Both the position numbers and the translations under genes were made by a program. DNA of 64,000 bases from JBCAXA01 sp038749025 (GTDB taxonomy: Bacteria > Pseudomonadota > Gammaproteobacteria > Steroidobacterales > Woeseiaceae): the NCBI GenBank assembly GCA_038749025.1, contig JBCDIL010000016.1, forward strand, positions 23,728-87,727, read 5' to 3'. Each line of letters opens with the position of its first letter. Position 1 is the first letter of the stretch. The notes under the pieces are model-generated. The model did no database searches and was not told where the DNA came from. It saw nothing but the letters and a program-made list of their open reading frames with translations. Shown here piece by piece: positions 9,407-17,953 of this stretch.

Positions 9407-10491
9407 GGCGATTCTTCGAGCTGCGCGAGTAGGTCGGCTTGGTGCTCTTGCAACAGCGGTCCGAGAACCGGGTCGAGATCACCGGCCATGACCTCGGCGA
9501 GCTTGTACAACGTCAGATTAACGCGATGGTCGGTGATCCGGCCCTGCGGATAGTTGTAGGTTCGAATGCGCTCTGACCGATCGCCGCTACCGACGAGGCT
9601 GCGGCGTTGCTCGGCTTGCTCGGTTTGTTGCGCGGTCACTTGTACGTCCATCAACCGGGCCGATAGCAGCGATAACGCTCGTGCTTTGTTCTTGTGTTGT
9701 GAGCGCTCGTCTTGGCACTCGACGACAATGCCCGAGGGTAAGTGGGTGATACGAACAGCGGAATCGGTTTTGTTGACGTGCTGACCACCGGCACCGGACG
9801 CGCGGTAGGTATCGATTCGAAGGTCTGCGTTATTGACCTCGACCGCATCGACTTCGGCCGGCTCGGCCAAAATCGCAACGGTACAGGCCGAGGTATGAAC
9901 GCGGCCTTGCGACTCGGTCTCGGGGACCCGTTGGACGCGGTGGGCGCCAGACTCAAACTTCAACGCCGAGTAAGCCGCTTCGCCTTCAATACGACTGATA
10001 ATCTCTTTAAAGCCGCCGTGTTCACCGTCGTTGGCGGACAACACTTCTAATCGCCAGCCGCGTTGCTCGACGTAGCGCGAATACATTCGGAACAGATCGC
10101 CAGCGAAAATCGCGGCTTCGTCGCCGCCAGTACCGGCGCGAATCTCCAGGTAGATGTTCGCATCGTCGTTCGGATCGCGTGGTAGGAGCGCTACCTTTAG
10201 CGCTTGTTCAAGCTCCTCCTGCTCCGCTTGCAGTTGCGCCGTTTCTTCTTCGCCCATTCGGCGCATGTCGGCGTCGCTATCAGCGGCGAGTTCTTGCGCG
10301 TCGACAAGCTCGGTTCCAACGTTGCTGAAGCGTTCGTACAACTTAACCACCGGTTCGATGCGCGCGTACTCGCGCGATAAGTCGCGGAAACGGTTTTGAT
10401 CGCCGATGATCTCGGGGTCGGACAGCAGCGCGGCGGTTTCCTCGAACCGTTCCCGCAGGCGGTCAAGATTCGCACGAATGCTGTCTTTCAT
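9403..10491 (-). CDS. prfA: Peptide chain release factor 1
   Basis: RF1 ends translation at UAA and UAG. The protein is full length at 362 residues. The peptidyl-tRNA-hydrolysing GGQ is at 235–237 in GAGGQHVNK, and the codon-recognition tripeptide is Pro-Glu-Thr at 190–192 in VPETESQGR, matching the PxT pattern of RF1 rather than the SPF of RF2. An acidic coiled N-terminal domain precedes them. Its ATG overlaps the hemA stop by 4 bases, and its own stop overlaps the cysK-like start by 3. It is therefore the middle gene of a coupled hemA–prfA–cysK-like unit. Gln237 is the expected target of PrmC. Confidence 0.97.
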   Translation of the reverse strand: MKDSIRANLDRLRERFEETAALLSDPEIIGDQNRFRDLSREYARIEPVVKLYERFSNVGTELVDAQELAADSDADMRRMGEEETAQLQAEQEELEQALKVALLPRDPNDDANIYLEIRAGTGGDEAAIFAGDLFRMYSRYVEQRGWRLEVLSANDGEHGGFKEIISRIEGEAAYSALKFESGAHRVQRVPETESQGRVHTSACTVAILAEPAEVDAVEVNNADLRIDTYRASGAGGQHVNKTDSAVRITHLPSGIVVECQDERSQHKNKARALSLLSARLMDVQVTAQQTEQAEQRRSLVGSGDRSERIRTYNYPQGRITDHRVNLTLYKLAEVMAGDLDPVLGPLLQEHQADLLAQLEESP

Positions 10492-11747
10492 CGGTCGTCG
10501 CGCTTGATATCGAACAGCTCGACGACGGCGCTCATAAGGTCCTGATCGTCTGCTTCGGCCGCGCGTCGAATGGCGTCGGTCGGGGCGTGCAACAGCTTGT
10601 TGGTCAGCGTATTGGCCAGAAACTCAAGGGCCTCGTCAGCACCTTTAGTCTCGGCGCGTCGTTTCGCTGCCACCAGTACGTCGTCACGCAAGTGTTCGGC
10701 GCGTGCACGGACGGCGCGAATCATCGGTGCTACTTCCACCGTCCGGCCGTCGGCTTCGTACTTCGATAACGCGCCGTCGATCAGTTTCTCGGCATCGACC
10801 GCCGCTTTTTGTCGCGCGGCCAAGCTTTCGGTAATAACCCCTTGCAGATCGTCAACCGTGTACAAGTAAATGTCGGTGAGGTCGGCAACCTCGGGCTCGA
10901 TGTCTCGCGGTACCGCAATGTCGGCGACGAAAACCGGTTGGCGACGCCGGCGTTTCTTGAGCGCCGCGGCCATCGCCTGTGTCGTGATAATCGGATCTGG
11001 GCTGCGTGTCGACGCGACGATGATGTCGGCATCAGCGAGCACCGTGTCGATGGCCGACAGGCCAAGGCCGACACCGCCAAACTCGCTGGCCAGCGCTTCG
11101 GCGTTAGCAACGGTCCGATTGGCAATAAAAAGTCGCCCGATGTTGTGGCGATGCAAGTGCCGCGCGACGAGGTCGATCGTCTCGCCAGCGCCGATCAACA
11201 GCGCCGTCAATTTCTGGAATCGGTCGAGCAAGTTCGTCGCCAGGTTGACAGCCGCATAAGCCACCGACACCGGGTTCTCACCGATCGCCGTCTCGGTTCG
11301 AATTTGCTTGGCAGTCGAGAAGGCAAATCGACAGGCGCGATCGAGTACAGGACCGGCAGATTCCAATTCTCGGGCCTGGCGGAAGGCGTCTTTTAACTGG
11401 CCAGCGATTTGCGGTTCGCCGAGGACGACCGAGTCGAGGCCGGCAGCGACCCGGCAGAGGTGGCGGGTAACGTCGAGTCCGTCCAGTTCGAACAGCGAAT
11501 CGGTCGTCGTGGAATCGAGACCGAGTTTTCGAATCAGCCAGTCGCGCGTTGACCCGGCCGCGCCGTTATCACCGTAGCCGATGATTTCGGTTCGGTTGCA
11601 GGTCGAGAGCACCATCGCTTCATCGACGCCGGCGTCGCCACGCAAAGCAGCGACGACAGTTGGAATGTCGGCAGGGTCGAACACAACCCGCTCGCGGATT
11701 TCCACGGGGGCCGTGTTATGGTTAATGCCGAGGACAAAAAGCGGCAT
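10488..11747 (-). CDS. hemA: Glutamyl-tRNA reductase
   Basis: A 419-residue enzyme that reduces glutamyl-tRNA to glutamate-1-semialdehyde, the first committed step of C5 tetrapyrrole synthesis. The catalytic Cys50 lies in LSTCNRTE, a family-specific motif. LGEPQIAGQLKDAF follows in the catalytic domain, then a Rossmann NADPH domain (ALLIGAGETIDLVARHL) and a C-terminal dimerisation helix region. The gene heads the minus-strand operon with prfA and is divergent from the TPR lipoprotein gene, with about 115 bases between the two starts. Confidence 0.97.
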   Translation of the reverse strand: MPLFVLGINHNTAPVEIRERVVFDPADIPTVVAALRGDAGVDEAMVLSTCNRTEIIGYGDNGAAGSTRDWLIRKLGLDSTTTDSLFELDGLDVTRHLCRVAAGLDSVVLGEPQIAGQLKDAFRQARELESAGPVLDRACRFAFSTAKQIRTETAIGENPVSVAYAAVNLATNLLDRFQKLTALLIGAGETIDLVARHLHRHNIGRLFIANRTVANAEALASEFGGVGLGLSAIDTVLADADIIVASTRSPDPIITTQAMAAALKKRRRRQPVFVADIAVPRDIEPEVADLTDIYLYTVDDLQGVITESLAARQKAAVDAEKLIDGALSKYEADGRTVEVAPMIRAVRARAEHLRDDVLVAAKRRAETKGADEALEFLANTLTNKLLHAPTDAIRRAAEADDQDLMSAVVELFDIKRDDR

Positions 11748-11761
11748 CTAACGGAATCGTT

Positions 11762-11791
11762 TTTCCACGCGCAGGTCTTACCCTCTATGAT
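11762..11791 (+). promoter_or_regulatory. Candidate sigma-70 promoter for the TPR lipoprotein–lolB unit
   Basis: In the hemA/TPR divergent interval, TTTCCA (11762–11767) and TATGAT (11786–11791) are separated by 18 bases. Each matches four or five of six consensus positions. It points toward the TPR gene, about 70 bases upstream of its start. Judged by eye only. Confidence 0.35.
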
Positions 11792-11862
11792 AGGCGACTT
11801 TCGAGCTGCTTGCTGCCTTGCTCGTTAAGGGCCGCCGCGTTCTTCCTAGGAGTTTAACCATT

Positions 11863-13536
11863 TTGCCGCGTTTCGCGATCGCCGTTTTGGCTGTTTACCT
11901 GACCGCTTGTGCGGTCTCACCGACGGACAGCGCCGTCTCAACCCCCCGTGTCGTCGCCGCTGAGCGGGCTCTGATGGCGGGCGAGTATCGCTATGCGGCC
12001 GAACAGTACGCCAAAGCAGCGCTGGCGACTGAGGATATTGACACCTTAGCGGCCGCTGTCGATGTCGGCTTCGAGTTCGGCGAGAACACAACGACCCAGC
12101 GCGTGATCGATCGCTGGCACCGTGTGGAGCCTGCAAACCCAACGCCATGGCTAGCGGCTGCCCGGTTGGCGCTTCGCGATGCCGATCGGCCGGCGGCCAA
12201 AGACGCATTCGTCCAGTTTCTGGGTCTGTCGACGGCGCCGTACCCGGACCGAGCGCAGGCCTACGAGCGGCTGGGTAATTCGCTAGTGGTAAATACCAAC
12301 CGCGTGCTCGCGATCGGCGTTGCCGAAGATGTCGCCGCGGCGTTCGACAGTGATTGGCGCGCGTTCAAGATGCTTTCACAGGTGGCGCTTGCTCGCGATG
12401 AGCTAACGCTCGCACTCGAAGCGGCCGAGCAAGCCTTTGAGCTCGCTCCGGACTCGTTCGATGCTGGGCTGTTGCAGGCACAAGCGATCGTGTTAGGGGG
12501 TGATCGCAGTGCCGGGCTCGAATTCGCTGAGTACGTTCTCGACAATGCCGACCCCAGCATTGACGATCGGCTCAACTATGCCCGCTTGCTGTCGTCTAGC
12601 GAGTCTGTTGACGAGGCGATCAACGTCGTCGATGCGGTGCTCGATGACGATCCTGGCAACGCCGACGCCATCGCCGCGCGGGCCATTCTTGATCTTCGCT
12701 CTGGCGAGCTCGAGCGCGCGTGGGAGCGCTTCTCGCGGTTGGCCAACGAGCGCTCACACCGCCACGATGCCGTATTTTTTCTTGGCAATATCGCTGAACG
12801 CAGCGGACGCAGCGAACAGGCGCGGCGTATTTACAGTCAAATCGGTGAAGGACCCAATGCCGTTATTGCGCAGCAACGGATCAGCGCGCTGCTGCTCGGC
12901 GAAGGTAACCGCGATGCAGCGCTCGCGCATCTGGCCGATTACCGGCGGCGCCATCCAGACGACGGCTTTGCGATTAGCGTGACCGAGGCGCAGCTGTTGC
13001 GCGAGGTGGGGCAGACCGACAAAGCCATTGAAGTTTACGACCGCTTGCTCGCGATTCGGCCTGAGGGTGAAGGGCTTAAACTGACGCGAGCCGAGGCCGT
13101 TTTGGCCGCAGGCGATGTGGAGCGCGCCGTTCGTCTGTACCGTGAGGCCTTGAAGCAACATCCCGACAGCGCGCTGTCGCTCAACGCGCTCGGTTACACG
13201 CTGGCAGATCGCACCGATCGTTATGATGAGGCTTTTGAGTTGATCCAACGTGCGTTCGAATTGGAGCCCGACAACCCGGCGATTATCGACTCGATGGGTT
13301 GGGTCGAGTTTAAGCTCGGTCGCTACGAAAATGCTCTGGCACATTTGGAACGCGCCTGGGCGATCATGAAAGACCCCGAGGTGGCCGCGCACCTTGGCGA
13401 AACGCTGTGGCAATTGGGCGAGCGCGATCGAGCCCGCGCGATACTAAAAGAAGCGTACGACCGCAATCCCGACAGCGAGCCATTGCGACGCACGCTCGAG
13501 CGCCTGTTGGAGCAGGATGCACGCGTCGAAAGTTAA
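11863..13536 (+). CDS. Tetratricopeptide-repeat lipoprotein
   Basis: About 557 residues. From the TTG at 11863 the protein begins with a short basic start, a hydrophobic core and a lipobox LTAC around residue 15, so it should be an envelope lipoprotein. This TTG has AGGAG ten bases upstream (11848–11852); the longer frame from 11818 lacks both features. The rest is a run of TPR-like helix pairs, with clear units such as ALTLAEQAFELAPDS-like and AFELIQRAFELEPDNPAIIDSMGWVEFKLGRYENALAHLERA-like segments in the last third. A TPR protein between hemA and lolB is standard in pseudomonads and relatives. Its role is probably scaffolding of an envelope complex. Its stop overlaps the lolB start (TAATG). 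Confidence 0.88.
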   Translation: MPRFAIAVLAVYLTACAVSPTDSAVSTPRVVAAERALMAGEYRYAAEQYAKAALATEDIDTLAAAVDVGFEFGENTTTQRVIDRWHRVEPANPTPWLAAARLALRDADRPAAKDAFVQFLGLSTAPYPDRAQAYERLGNSLVVNTNRVLAIGVAEDVAAAFDSDWRAFKMLSQVALARDELTLALEAAEQAFELAPDSFDAGLLQAQAIVLGGDRSAGLEFAEYVLDNADPSIDDRLNYARLLSSSESVDEAINVVDAVLDDDPGNADAIAARAILDLRSGELERAWERFSRLANERSHRHDAVFFLGNIAERSGRSEQARRIYSQIGEGPNAVIAQQRISALLLGEGNRDAALAHLADYRRRHPDDGFAISVTEAQLLREVGQTDKAIEVYDRLLAIRPEGEGLKLTRAEAVLAAGDVERAVRLYREALKQHPDSALSLNALGYTLADRTDRYDEAFELIQRAFELEPDNPAIIDSMGWVEFKLGRYENALAHLERAWAIMKDPEVAAHLGETLWQLGERDRARAILKEAYDRNPDSEPLRRTLERLLEQDARVES

Positions 13537-14162
13537 TGGGCGCTGTTGGTAGACACCTTGCTGGCGCGCTCCTGCTGACGGCGCTGAGCGGCTGCGCGAC
13601 GCTGGCGCCGTCGACTCTGCCGCCCTTACCCGACGATTACACCGCGCGACAGAAAACCTTGGCGGTATTCGATCGGTGGCGTGTGCGCGGCCGGGTGGCC
13701 ATTCGCACGCCCGACGATGGGTTTTCGGCGGCATTGCATTGGCAGCAGATGGGAAATCGACTAGATGCGCGTTTGCATGGCCCACTGGGTCGAGGGACCG
13801 TACTGCTCGATGGTGATCCGCGCGAAATTCGGCTGCGTCACGCGGACGGTAGCGTCGAAGTTTTGACGGAGCCGGAACAAAGTCTGCGCCAGCGCTACGG
13901 CTGGACCGTCCCTATCGACCATTTTCGATTCTGGGTGCTCGGTATCGGTGACCCGTCATTGCGTGGCGTCACCGAGGTCGATGCATACGGTCGCCTTGCC
14001 AGCCTGGAAGAGGGGCGGTGGCGGGTCGATTACCGGGACTACCAGCGCGTTGGCGATGCCGAGCTGCCGCGCAAACTCGTCGCCACGAGCGACGAAGTGC
14101 GGGTCACCATCGTTTTAAAGGAATGGGAAATACCGCTGGTCGAAGCGCCGGCGGACAATTAA
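13536..14162 (+). CDS. lolB: Outer-membrane lipoprotein receptor LolB
   Basis: LolB accepts lipoproteins from LolA and inserts them into the outer membrane. From the ATG at 13536 the protein is 208 residues with a lipoprotein signal ending in LSGC (Cys20) followed by Ala, which has no inner-membrane retention Asp. The mature part has the LolB pattern: FDRWRVRGRVAIRTPDDGFSA, HGPLGRGTVLLDGD, RQRYGWTVPIDHFRFWVLG. The frame is open upstream to 13407 inside the TPR gene, but the 1-base overlap start TAATG gives the proper signal peptide. The gene is followed by tRNA-Gln and prs, without the usual ispE. Confidence 0.92.
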   Translation: MGAVGRHLAGALLLTALSGCATLAPSTLPPLPDDYTARQKTLAVFDRWRVRGRVAIRTPDDGFSAALHWQQMGNRLDARLHGPLGRGTVLLDGDPREIRLRHADGSVEVLTEPEQSLRQRYGWTVPIDHFRFWVLGIGDPSLRGVTEVDAYGRLASLEEGRWRVDYRDYQRVGDAELPRKLVATSDEVRVTIVLKEWEIPLVEAPADN

Positions 14163-14247
14163 CCGCCGGTTTGACAGTCGAAAGGCCAAGCCCGACAATC
14201 GTCGCCGCGTCCGCGGACTGCCAGACGGTCCGAACGCCGGTTTCCAC

Positions 14248-14322
14248 TGGGGTGTAGCCAAGCGGTAAGGCAACGGGTTTTGATCCCGTGATGCGCAGGT
14301 TCGAATCCTGCCACCCCAGCCA
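14248..14322 (+). tRNA. tRNA-Gln (anticodon TTG)
   Basis: A complete cloverleaf can be drawn: acceptor stem TGGGGTG paired with CACCCCA, discriminator G, and an encoded CCA at 14320–14322. The anticodon stem ACGGG/CCCGT encloses loop TTTTGAT with anticodon TTG at 14280–14282. The T arm contains GGTTCGAATCC. It sits between lolB and prs, where tRNA-Gln is found in many gammaproteobacteria. Confidence 0.96.
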
Positions 14323-14381
14323 TCACCGGCATCGCCGCTGGGCACGGCGGGCAGTTAGACAGCAATTGGGAGTCCAACGTC

Positions 14382-15335
14382 GTGGAACTCGCGACCATCG
14401 CTATATTCGCCGGCAACGCGCATCCGGCGCTCGCTGCCGACATCGCCCGCCACTTGCACATCCCGCTGGCACGCGCCCAGGTCGCGCGCTTTAGTGACGG
14501 CGAAATCAACGTCGAGATCCTTGAAAACATTCGGGGTCGCGAGACGTTTATCGTGCAGCCAACCTCACCGCCAACCAACGAAAATCTGATGGAGTTGTTG
14601 GTGATGGTCGATGCATGTCGGCGCGCATCCGCTAGCCGGATAACCGCTGTCGTACCGTATTACGGTTACGCCCGACAGGACCGTCGCCCGCGCGCGTCAC
14701 GTGTGCCGATTACGGCCAAGCTCGTCGCTAAGCTTTTCGAAGGCGCCGGGATCGATCGCGTACTGACCGTCGATTTGCACGCCGACCAAATTCAAGGCTT
14801 CTTCGATATCCCGGTGGACAACGTCTATGCATCGCCGATTTTGCTGGGTGATGTCTGGAAGCAGAAGTACCAAGACATGGTCGTTGTATCGCCAGACGTT
14901 GGTGGGGTCGTTCGGGCGCGGGCGCTAGCGAAGCGTCTGGATGACGCCGATCTCGCCATTATTGATAAACGTCGACCGCGCGCCAACGTGAGCGAAGTCA
15001 TGAATATCATCGGTAACGTTGCGGGCAAGAGCTGTATTTTGGTCGATGACCTGGTCGATACAGCGGGCACGCTTTGCCACGCCGCCGGCGCACTGAAAGC
15101 GGCCGGCGCCCTGAGCGTCGTTGCCTACATCACGCACCCGGTGCTGTCGGGTCCGGCTGTCGAAAGAGTGTCTAAGTCAGAGTTGGATGAGCTGGTCGTT
15201 ACCGACACCATTCCACTGAATGAGGCCGCCCAAGCCTGCGATCGGATCCGCCAGTTGTCGACGGCCGAGCTGTTGGCCGAGACGATCCGCCGTATCGCCG
15301 ACGAAGAGTCGGTCAGCTCGCTGTACGTCGACTAG
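14382..15335 (+). CDS. prs: Ribose-phosphate pyrophosphokinase
   Basis: PRPP synthase makes 5-phosphoribosyl-1-diphosphate from ribose-5-phosphate and ATP for nucleotide, His and Trp synthesis. It is 317 residues, the normal length. Motifs: FSDGEINVEI near residue 40, VVPYYGYARQDR around 90–101, the metal-binding LTVDLHADQIQGFF, VSPDVGGVVRA, and the PRPP loop CILVDDLVDTAGTL. The start is GTG at 14382 with GGGAG about nine bases upstream. It lies between tRNA-Gln and rplY. Confidence 0.97.
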   Translation: MELATIAIFAGNAHPALAADIARHLHIPLARAQVARFSDGEINVEILENIRGRETFIVQPTSPPTNENLMELLVMVDACRRASASRITAVVPYYGYARQDRRPRASRVPITAKLVAKLFEGAGIDRVLTVDLHADQIQGFFDIPVDNVYASPILLGDVWKQKYQDMVVVSPDVGGVVRARALAKRLDDADLAIIDKRRPRANVSEVMNIIGNVAGKSCILVDDLVDTAGTLCHAAGALKAAGALSVVAYITHPVLSGPAVERVSKSELDELVVTDTIPLNEAAQACDRIRQLSTAELLAETIRRIADEESVSSLYVD

Positions 15336-15376
15336 GGCATTCTCGCCGCCAGCCCCTCCCACGCAGGCCAGAGCTT

Positions 15377-15391
15377 TGCTATAGTTCGCGC
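15377..15391 (+). promoter_or_regulatory. Candidate extended -10 promoter for rplY
   Basis: TGC followed by TATAGT (15380–15385) is an extended -10 element, followed by a GC-rich discriminator TCGCGCC of the kind found at stringently controlled promoters. No convincing -35 is seen. The leader down to the rplY start contains two short GC-rich hairpins. Confidence 0.4.
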
Positions 15392-15468
15392 CCCGCCGCC
15401 GGCGGGTATTGCCGGATGACTGGTCGCAAGCGTCCGGATCAATTTAGCCAATTTCGGAGACTAACCTC

Positions 15469-16131
15469 ATGAGTGACAAACTCGATTTGGTTGCAGAAGT
15501 CCGTGAAGACCAGGGAAAAGGTGCGAGCCGCCGCCTGCGTCGTCAAGGAAAAGTTCCTGCAATATTGTATGGCGGTAACCGTCCGCCGCGCGCACTAGCG
15601 CTCGACCACAACAAACTGCAACGACAGATGCAGGAAGAGTCGTTCTATTCGAGCGTTCTGACGATTAAAGCCGGTGAGCGTACGCAACCCGCCATCGTTA
15701 AAGACATTCAGCGCCATCCTGCTAAGCAGCAAATTCTGCATATCGATTTGCAGCGCGTTCTTGAAGACGAACGAATTCGTATGAACGTGCCGCTGCACTT
15801 CATTAACGAAGAAACGGCGGTTGGCATCAAACAAAACGGTGGCGTTGCGTCGAAGCTGATGACTGAAGTCGAGGTCACCTGCTTGCCGGCTGACTTGCCT
15901 GAGTACTTCGAAATTGACGTTGCTGACGTCGACGTCGATCAAATGCTCCACCTAACGGACATCAAAACGTCGGGTAGTGTCGAGATTGCTCAGCTCGCGC
16001 AAGGCGATGATCACGATCAGCCGATTTTCGCGGTCAATATGCCTAAGCGTGCTGTAGAAACGGACGAAGATGCCGCCGATACTGGCGAAGCCGACGGCGA
16101 CGCAGCGGCCGAACCGGCCGCCGACGAGTAG
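15469..16131 (+). CDS. rplY: 50S ribosomal protein L25, long (CTC/TL5) form
   Basis: L25 binds 5S rRNA. At 220 residues this is the long form: an N-terminal L25 domain (about 1–90, with GKGASRRLRRQGKVPAILYGG near residues 17–37) followed by the TL5/CTC beta domain (LQRVLEDERIRMNVPLHF onward). An acidic, Ala/Asp/Glu-rich tail follows from about 195. E. coli has only the short form. GGAGA lies eight bases before the ATG. The gene is in the conserved prs–rplY–pth–ychF order. Confidence 0.95.
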   Translation: MSDKLDLVAEVREDQGKGASRRLRRQGKVPAILYGGNRPPRALALDHNKLQRQMQEESFYSSVLTIKAGERTQPAIVKDIQRHPAKQQILHIDLQRVLEDERIRMNVPLHFINEETAVGIKQNGGVASKLMTEVEVTCLPADLPEYFEIDVADVDVDQMLHLTDIKTSGSVEIAQLAQGDDHDQPIFAVNMPKRAVETDEDAADTGEADGDAAAEPAADE

Positions 16132-16167
16132 TCTGGCCGCTAACGCCCGCGATTCGATCAAACACAG

Positions 16168-16189
16168 CCCGCCGCCAACCGGCGGCGGG
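16168..16189 (+). terminator. GC-rich hairpin between rplY and pth
   Basis: CCCGCCGCC and GGCGGCGGG form a perfect 9-bp stem with loop AACC, about 36 bases after the rplY stop. No T-run follows, so it is either a weak terminator, an attenuator or a 3'-end stabiliser that lowers readthrough into pth. Confidence 0.4.
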
Positions 16190-16236
16190 TGCGTTATGCT
16201 TACGTTGCCTGTACGACGGTCACTGACTGTGCTGCC

Positions 16237-16863
16237 ATGACCACGACCGCCAAAGTCGTTGCGGGTCTCGGTAACCCGGGGTCCGAATACGAACGTACCC
16301 GTCATAACGCTGGGTTCTGGTTTGTCGACGAGATCGCTCGGCGCGCTGGTGAGTCCTTTCGCAGCGAGGCGCGCTTTAACGCCGACGTTTGTCGGGTTCG
16401 CACTGCCGACGAGTCCATTTGGCTCATCAAGCCGATGACCTACATGAATCGTAGCGGTGGGCCGCTGCGACAGTTTCTCGACTACTACAAGTTACCGGTC
16501 GATGGACTGTTGATCGCTCATGATGAGATCGACTTACCCGTCGGTGACGTGCGGCTCAAAGAGGGCGGCGGACACGGTGGTCATAACGGTCTTCGCGATA
16601 GCATCGCCTGTCTTGGCGCCGGTTTCTATCGATTGCGGATCGGCGTGGCGCATCCTGGCCACCGCGATGACGTGGTCGATTACGTGTTGCGTAACGCTCC
16701 GGCGGCGGAGCAATCGGAACTCGATGCCGTCGTGGATAAGGCAGCCGATATTGTGCCGACGATGGTCAGCGATGGGTTTGCGATTGCAATGAACAAGATT
16801 AATCGGCGAGCGCGCAAAAAGCGCCGCGTCAAACCAGAGAGCGAAACGAAAGATGGCGATTAA
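16237..16863 (+). CDS. pth: Peptidyl-tRNA hydrolase
   Basis: Pth releases peptides from prematurely dropped peptidyl-tRNAs. From the ATG at 16237 it is 208 residues with all active-site residues: Asn13 in GLGNPG, His23 in TRHNAGFW, Asn71 in MTYMNRSG, Asp96 in AHDEIDLP and Asn117 in GGHNGLRD. The frame opens 16 codons earlier at 16189, but those residues do not belong to the family. The C-terminal tail is strongly basic. The last 11 bases overlap ychF. Confidence 0.96.
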   Translation: MTTTAKVVAGLGNPGSEYERTRHNAGFWFVDEIARRAGESFRSEARFNADVCRVRTADESIWLIKPMTYMNRSGGPLRQFLDYYKLPVDGLLIAHDEIDLPVGDVRLKEGGGHGGHNGLRDSIACLGAGFYRLRIGVAHPGHRDDVVDYVLRNAPAAEQSELDAVVDKAADIVPTMVSDGFAIAMNKINRRARKKRRVKPESETKDGD

Positions 16864-17944
16864 ATGCGGGATCGTCGGCCTGCCGAACGTGGGTAAATCG
16901 ACGTTGTTCAATGCCTTGACGGCAGCCGAAATACCGGCCGAGAACTACCCGTTTTGTACGATCGAACCAAACGTCGGTGTCGTACCGGTGCCTGATCCGC
17001 GCTTGGTAACCCTTAGCGATATCGTGAGCCCCGAAAAAACGATCGCAACGACGATGGAGTTTGTTGATATTGCCGGCTTGGTCGCCGGCGCGGCGAGCGG
17101 TGAAGGCCTTGGCAACCAATTCCTCGCAAACATCCGCGAGACTCACGCCATCGCCCACGTCGTTCGTTGTTTTGATAACGATGATGTTACCCACGTCGAC
17201 GGTCGCGTGTCGCCGCTTGATGATGCGGAGACGATTAACACGGAGCTCGCCCTAGCGGATCTCGAAGCGGTCGAACGGGCGTTGTTGAAAGCTGAGAAAA
17301 ACGCGAAGACCAACGACAAAGCGGCGATTGCCTGGCGTGATCTTCTTAAGCGCATCAAAGGTGCCCTCGACGAAGGTACGCCTCTTCGGACGCTGGAATT
17401 CGACGACAACGAAGCACGCGATATTAAGTCGCTGAACTTACTGACCCGCAAACCGGTGCTGTACATCGCGAACGTCAATGACGATGGCTTCGACAACAAC
17501 TCGTACCTCGACAAGCTGACCGAATTGGCGGCGACGGAAGGTGCCGATATCGTTGCGGTATGCGCGGCTATTGAAGCGGAAATCGCGTTGCTAGACCCCG
17601 ACGACAAAGCGGAATTTCTCGCGGACCTCGGATTCGAAGAACCGGGCTTACATCGTGTTATTCGCGCCGCCTATCGATTGCTCGGTCTGCAGACATTCTT
17701 CACGGCCGGTGCGAAGGAAGTGCGCGCGTGGACGACTCGCGTCGGTGCGACAGCGCCGCAAGCGGCCGGCGAAATTCATACCGATTTCGAGAAGGGATTT
17801 ATACGAGCCGAGGTCATCGGCTATGACGACTACGTCACGACTCGCGGCGAATCGGGCGCTCGCGATGCGGGCAAGTTGCGGTTAGAAGGCAAAGACTACG
17901 TTGTCACGGAAGGTGACGTGATGCACTTCCGATTCAACGTTTAG
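16853..17944 (+). CDS. ychF: Ribosome-binding ATPase YchF (Obg-like)
   Basis: A 363-residue Obg-family nucleotidase that prefers ATP and interacts with ribosomes in stress responses. The P-loop GLPNVGKST is at 9–17, the G3 DIAG follows around residue 72, and the nucleotide-specifying NVND replaces the canonical NKxD, as is typical of YchF. A coiled-coil insertion lies between, and the C-terminal TGS domain ends in EGDVMHFRFNV. It overlaps pth by 11 bases and converges on the YdbT-like gene with a 9-base gap. Confidence 0.96.
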   Translation: MAIKCGIVGLPNVGKSTLFNALTAAEIPAENYPFCTIEPNVGVVPVPDPRLVTLSDIVSPEKTIATTMEFVDIAGLVAGAASGEGLGNQFLANIRETHAIAHVVRCFDNDDVTHVDGRVSPLDDAETINTELALADLEAVERALLKAEKNAKTNDKAAIAWRDLLKRIKGALDEGTPLRTLEFDDNEARDIKSLNLLTRKPVLYIANVNDDGFDNNSYLDKLTELAATEGADIVAVCAAIEAEIALLDPDDKAEFLADLGFEEPGLHRVIRAAYRLLGLQTFFTAGAKEVRAWTTRVGATAPQAAGEIHTDFEKGFIRAEVIGYDDYVTTRGESGARDAGKLRLEGKDYVVTEGDVMHFRFNV

Positions 17945-17953
17945 CTCGGCGTA

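Noticed and set aside
12754..13413. 219-codon minus-strand frame inside the TPR gene
   Set aside because: A shadow of the GC-rich coding strand; no family features, while the plus strand shows clear TPR units.
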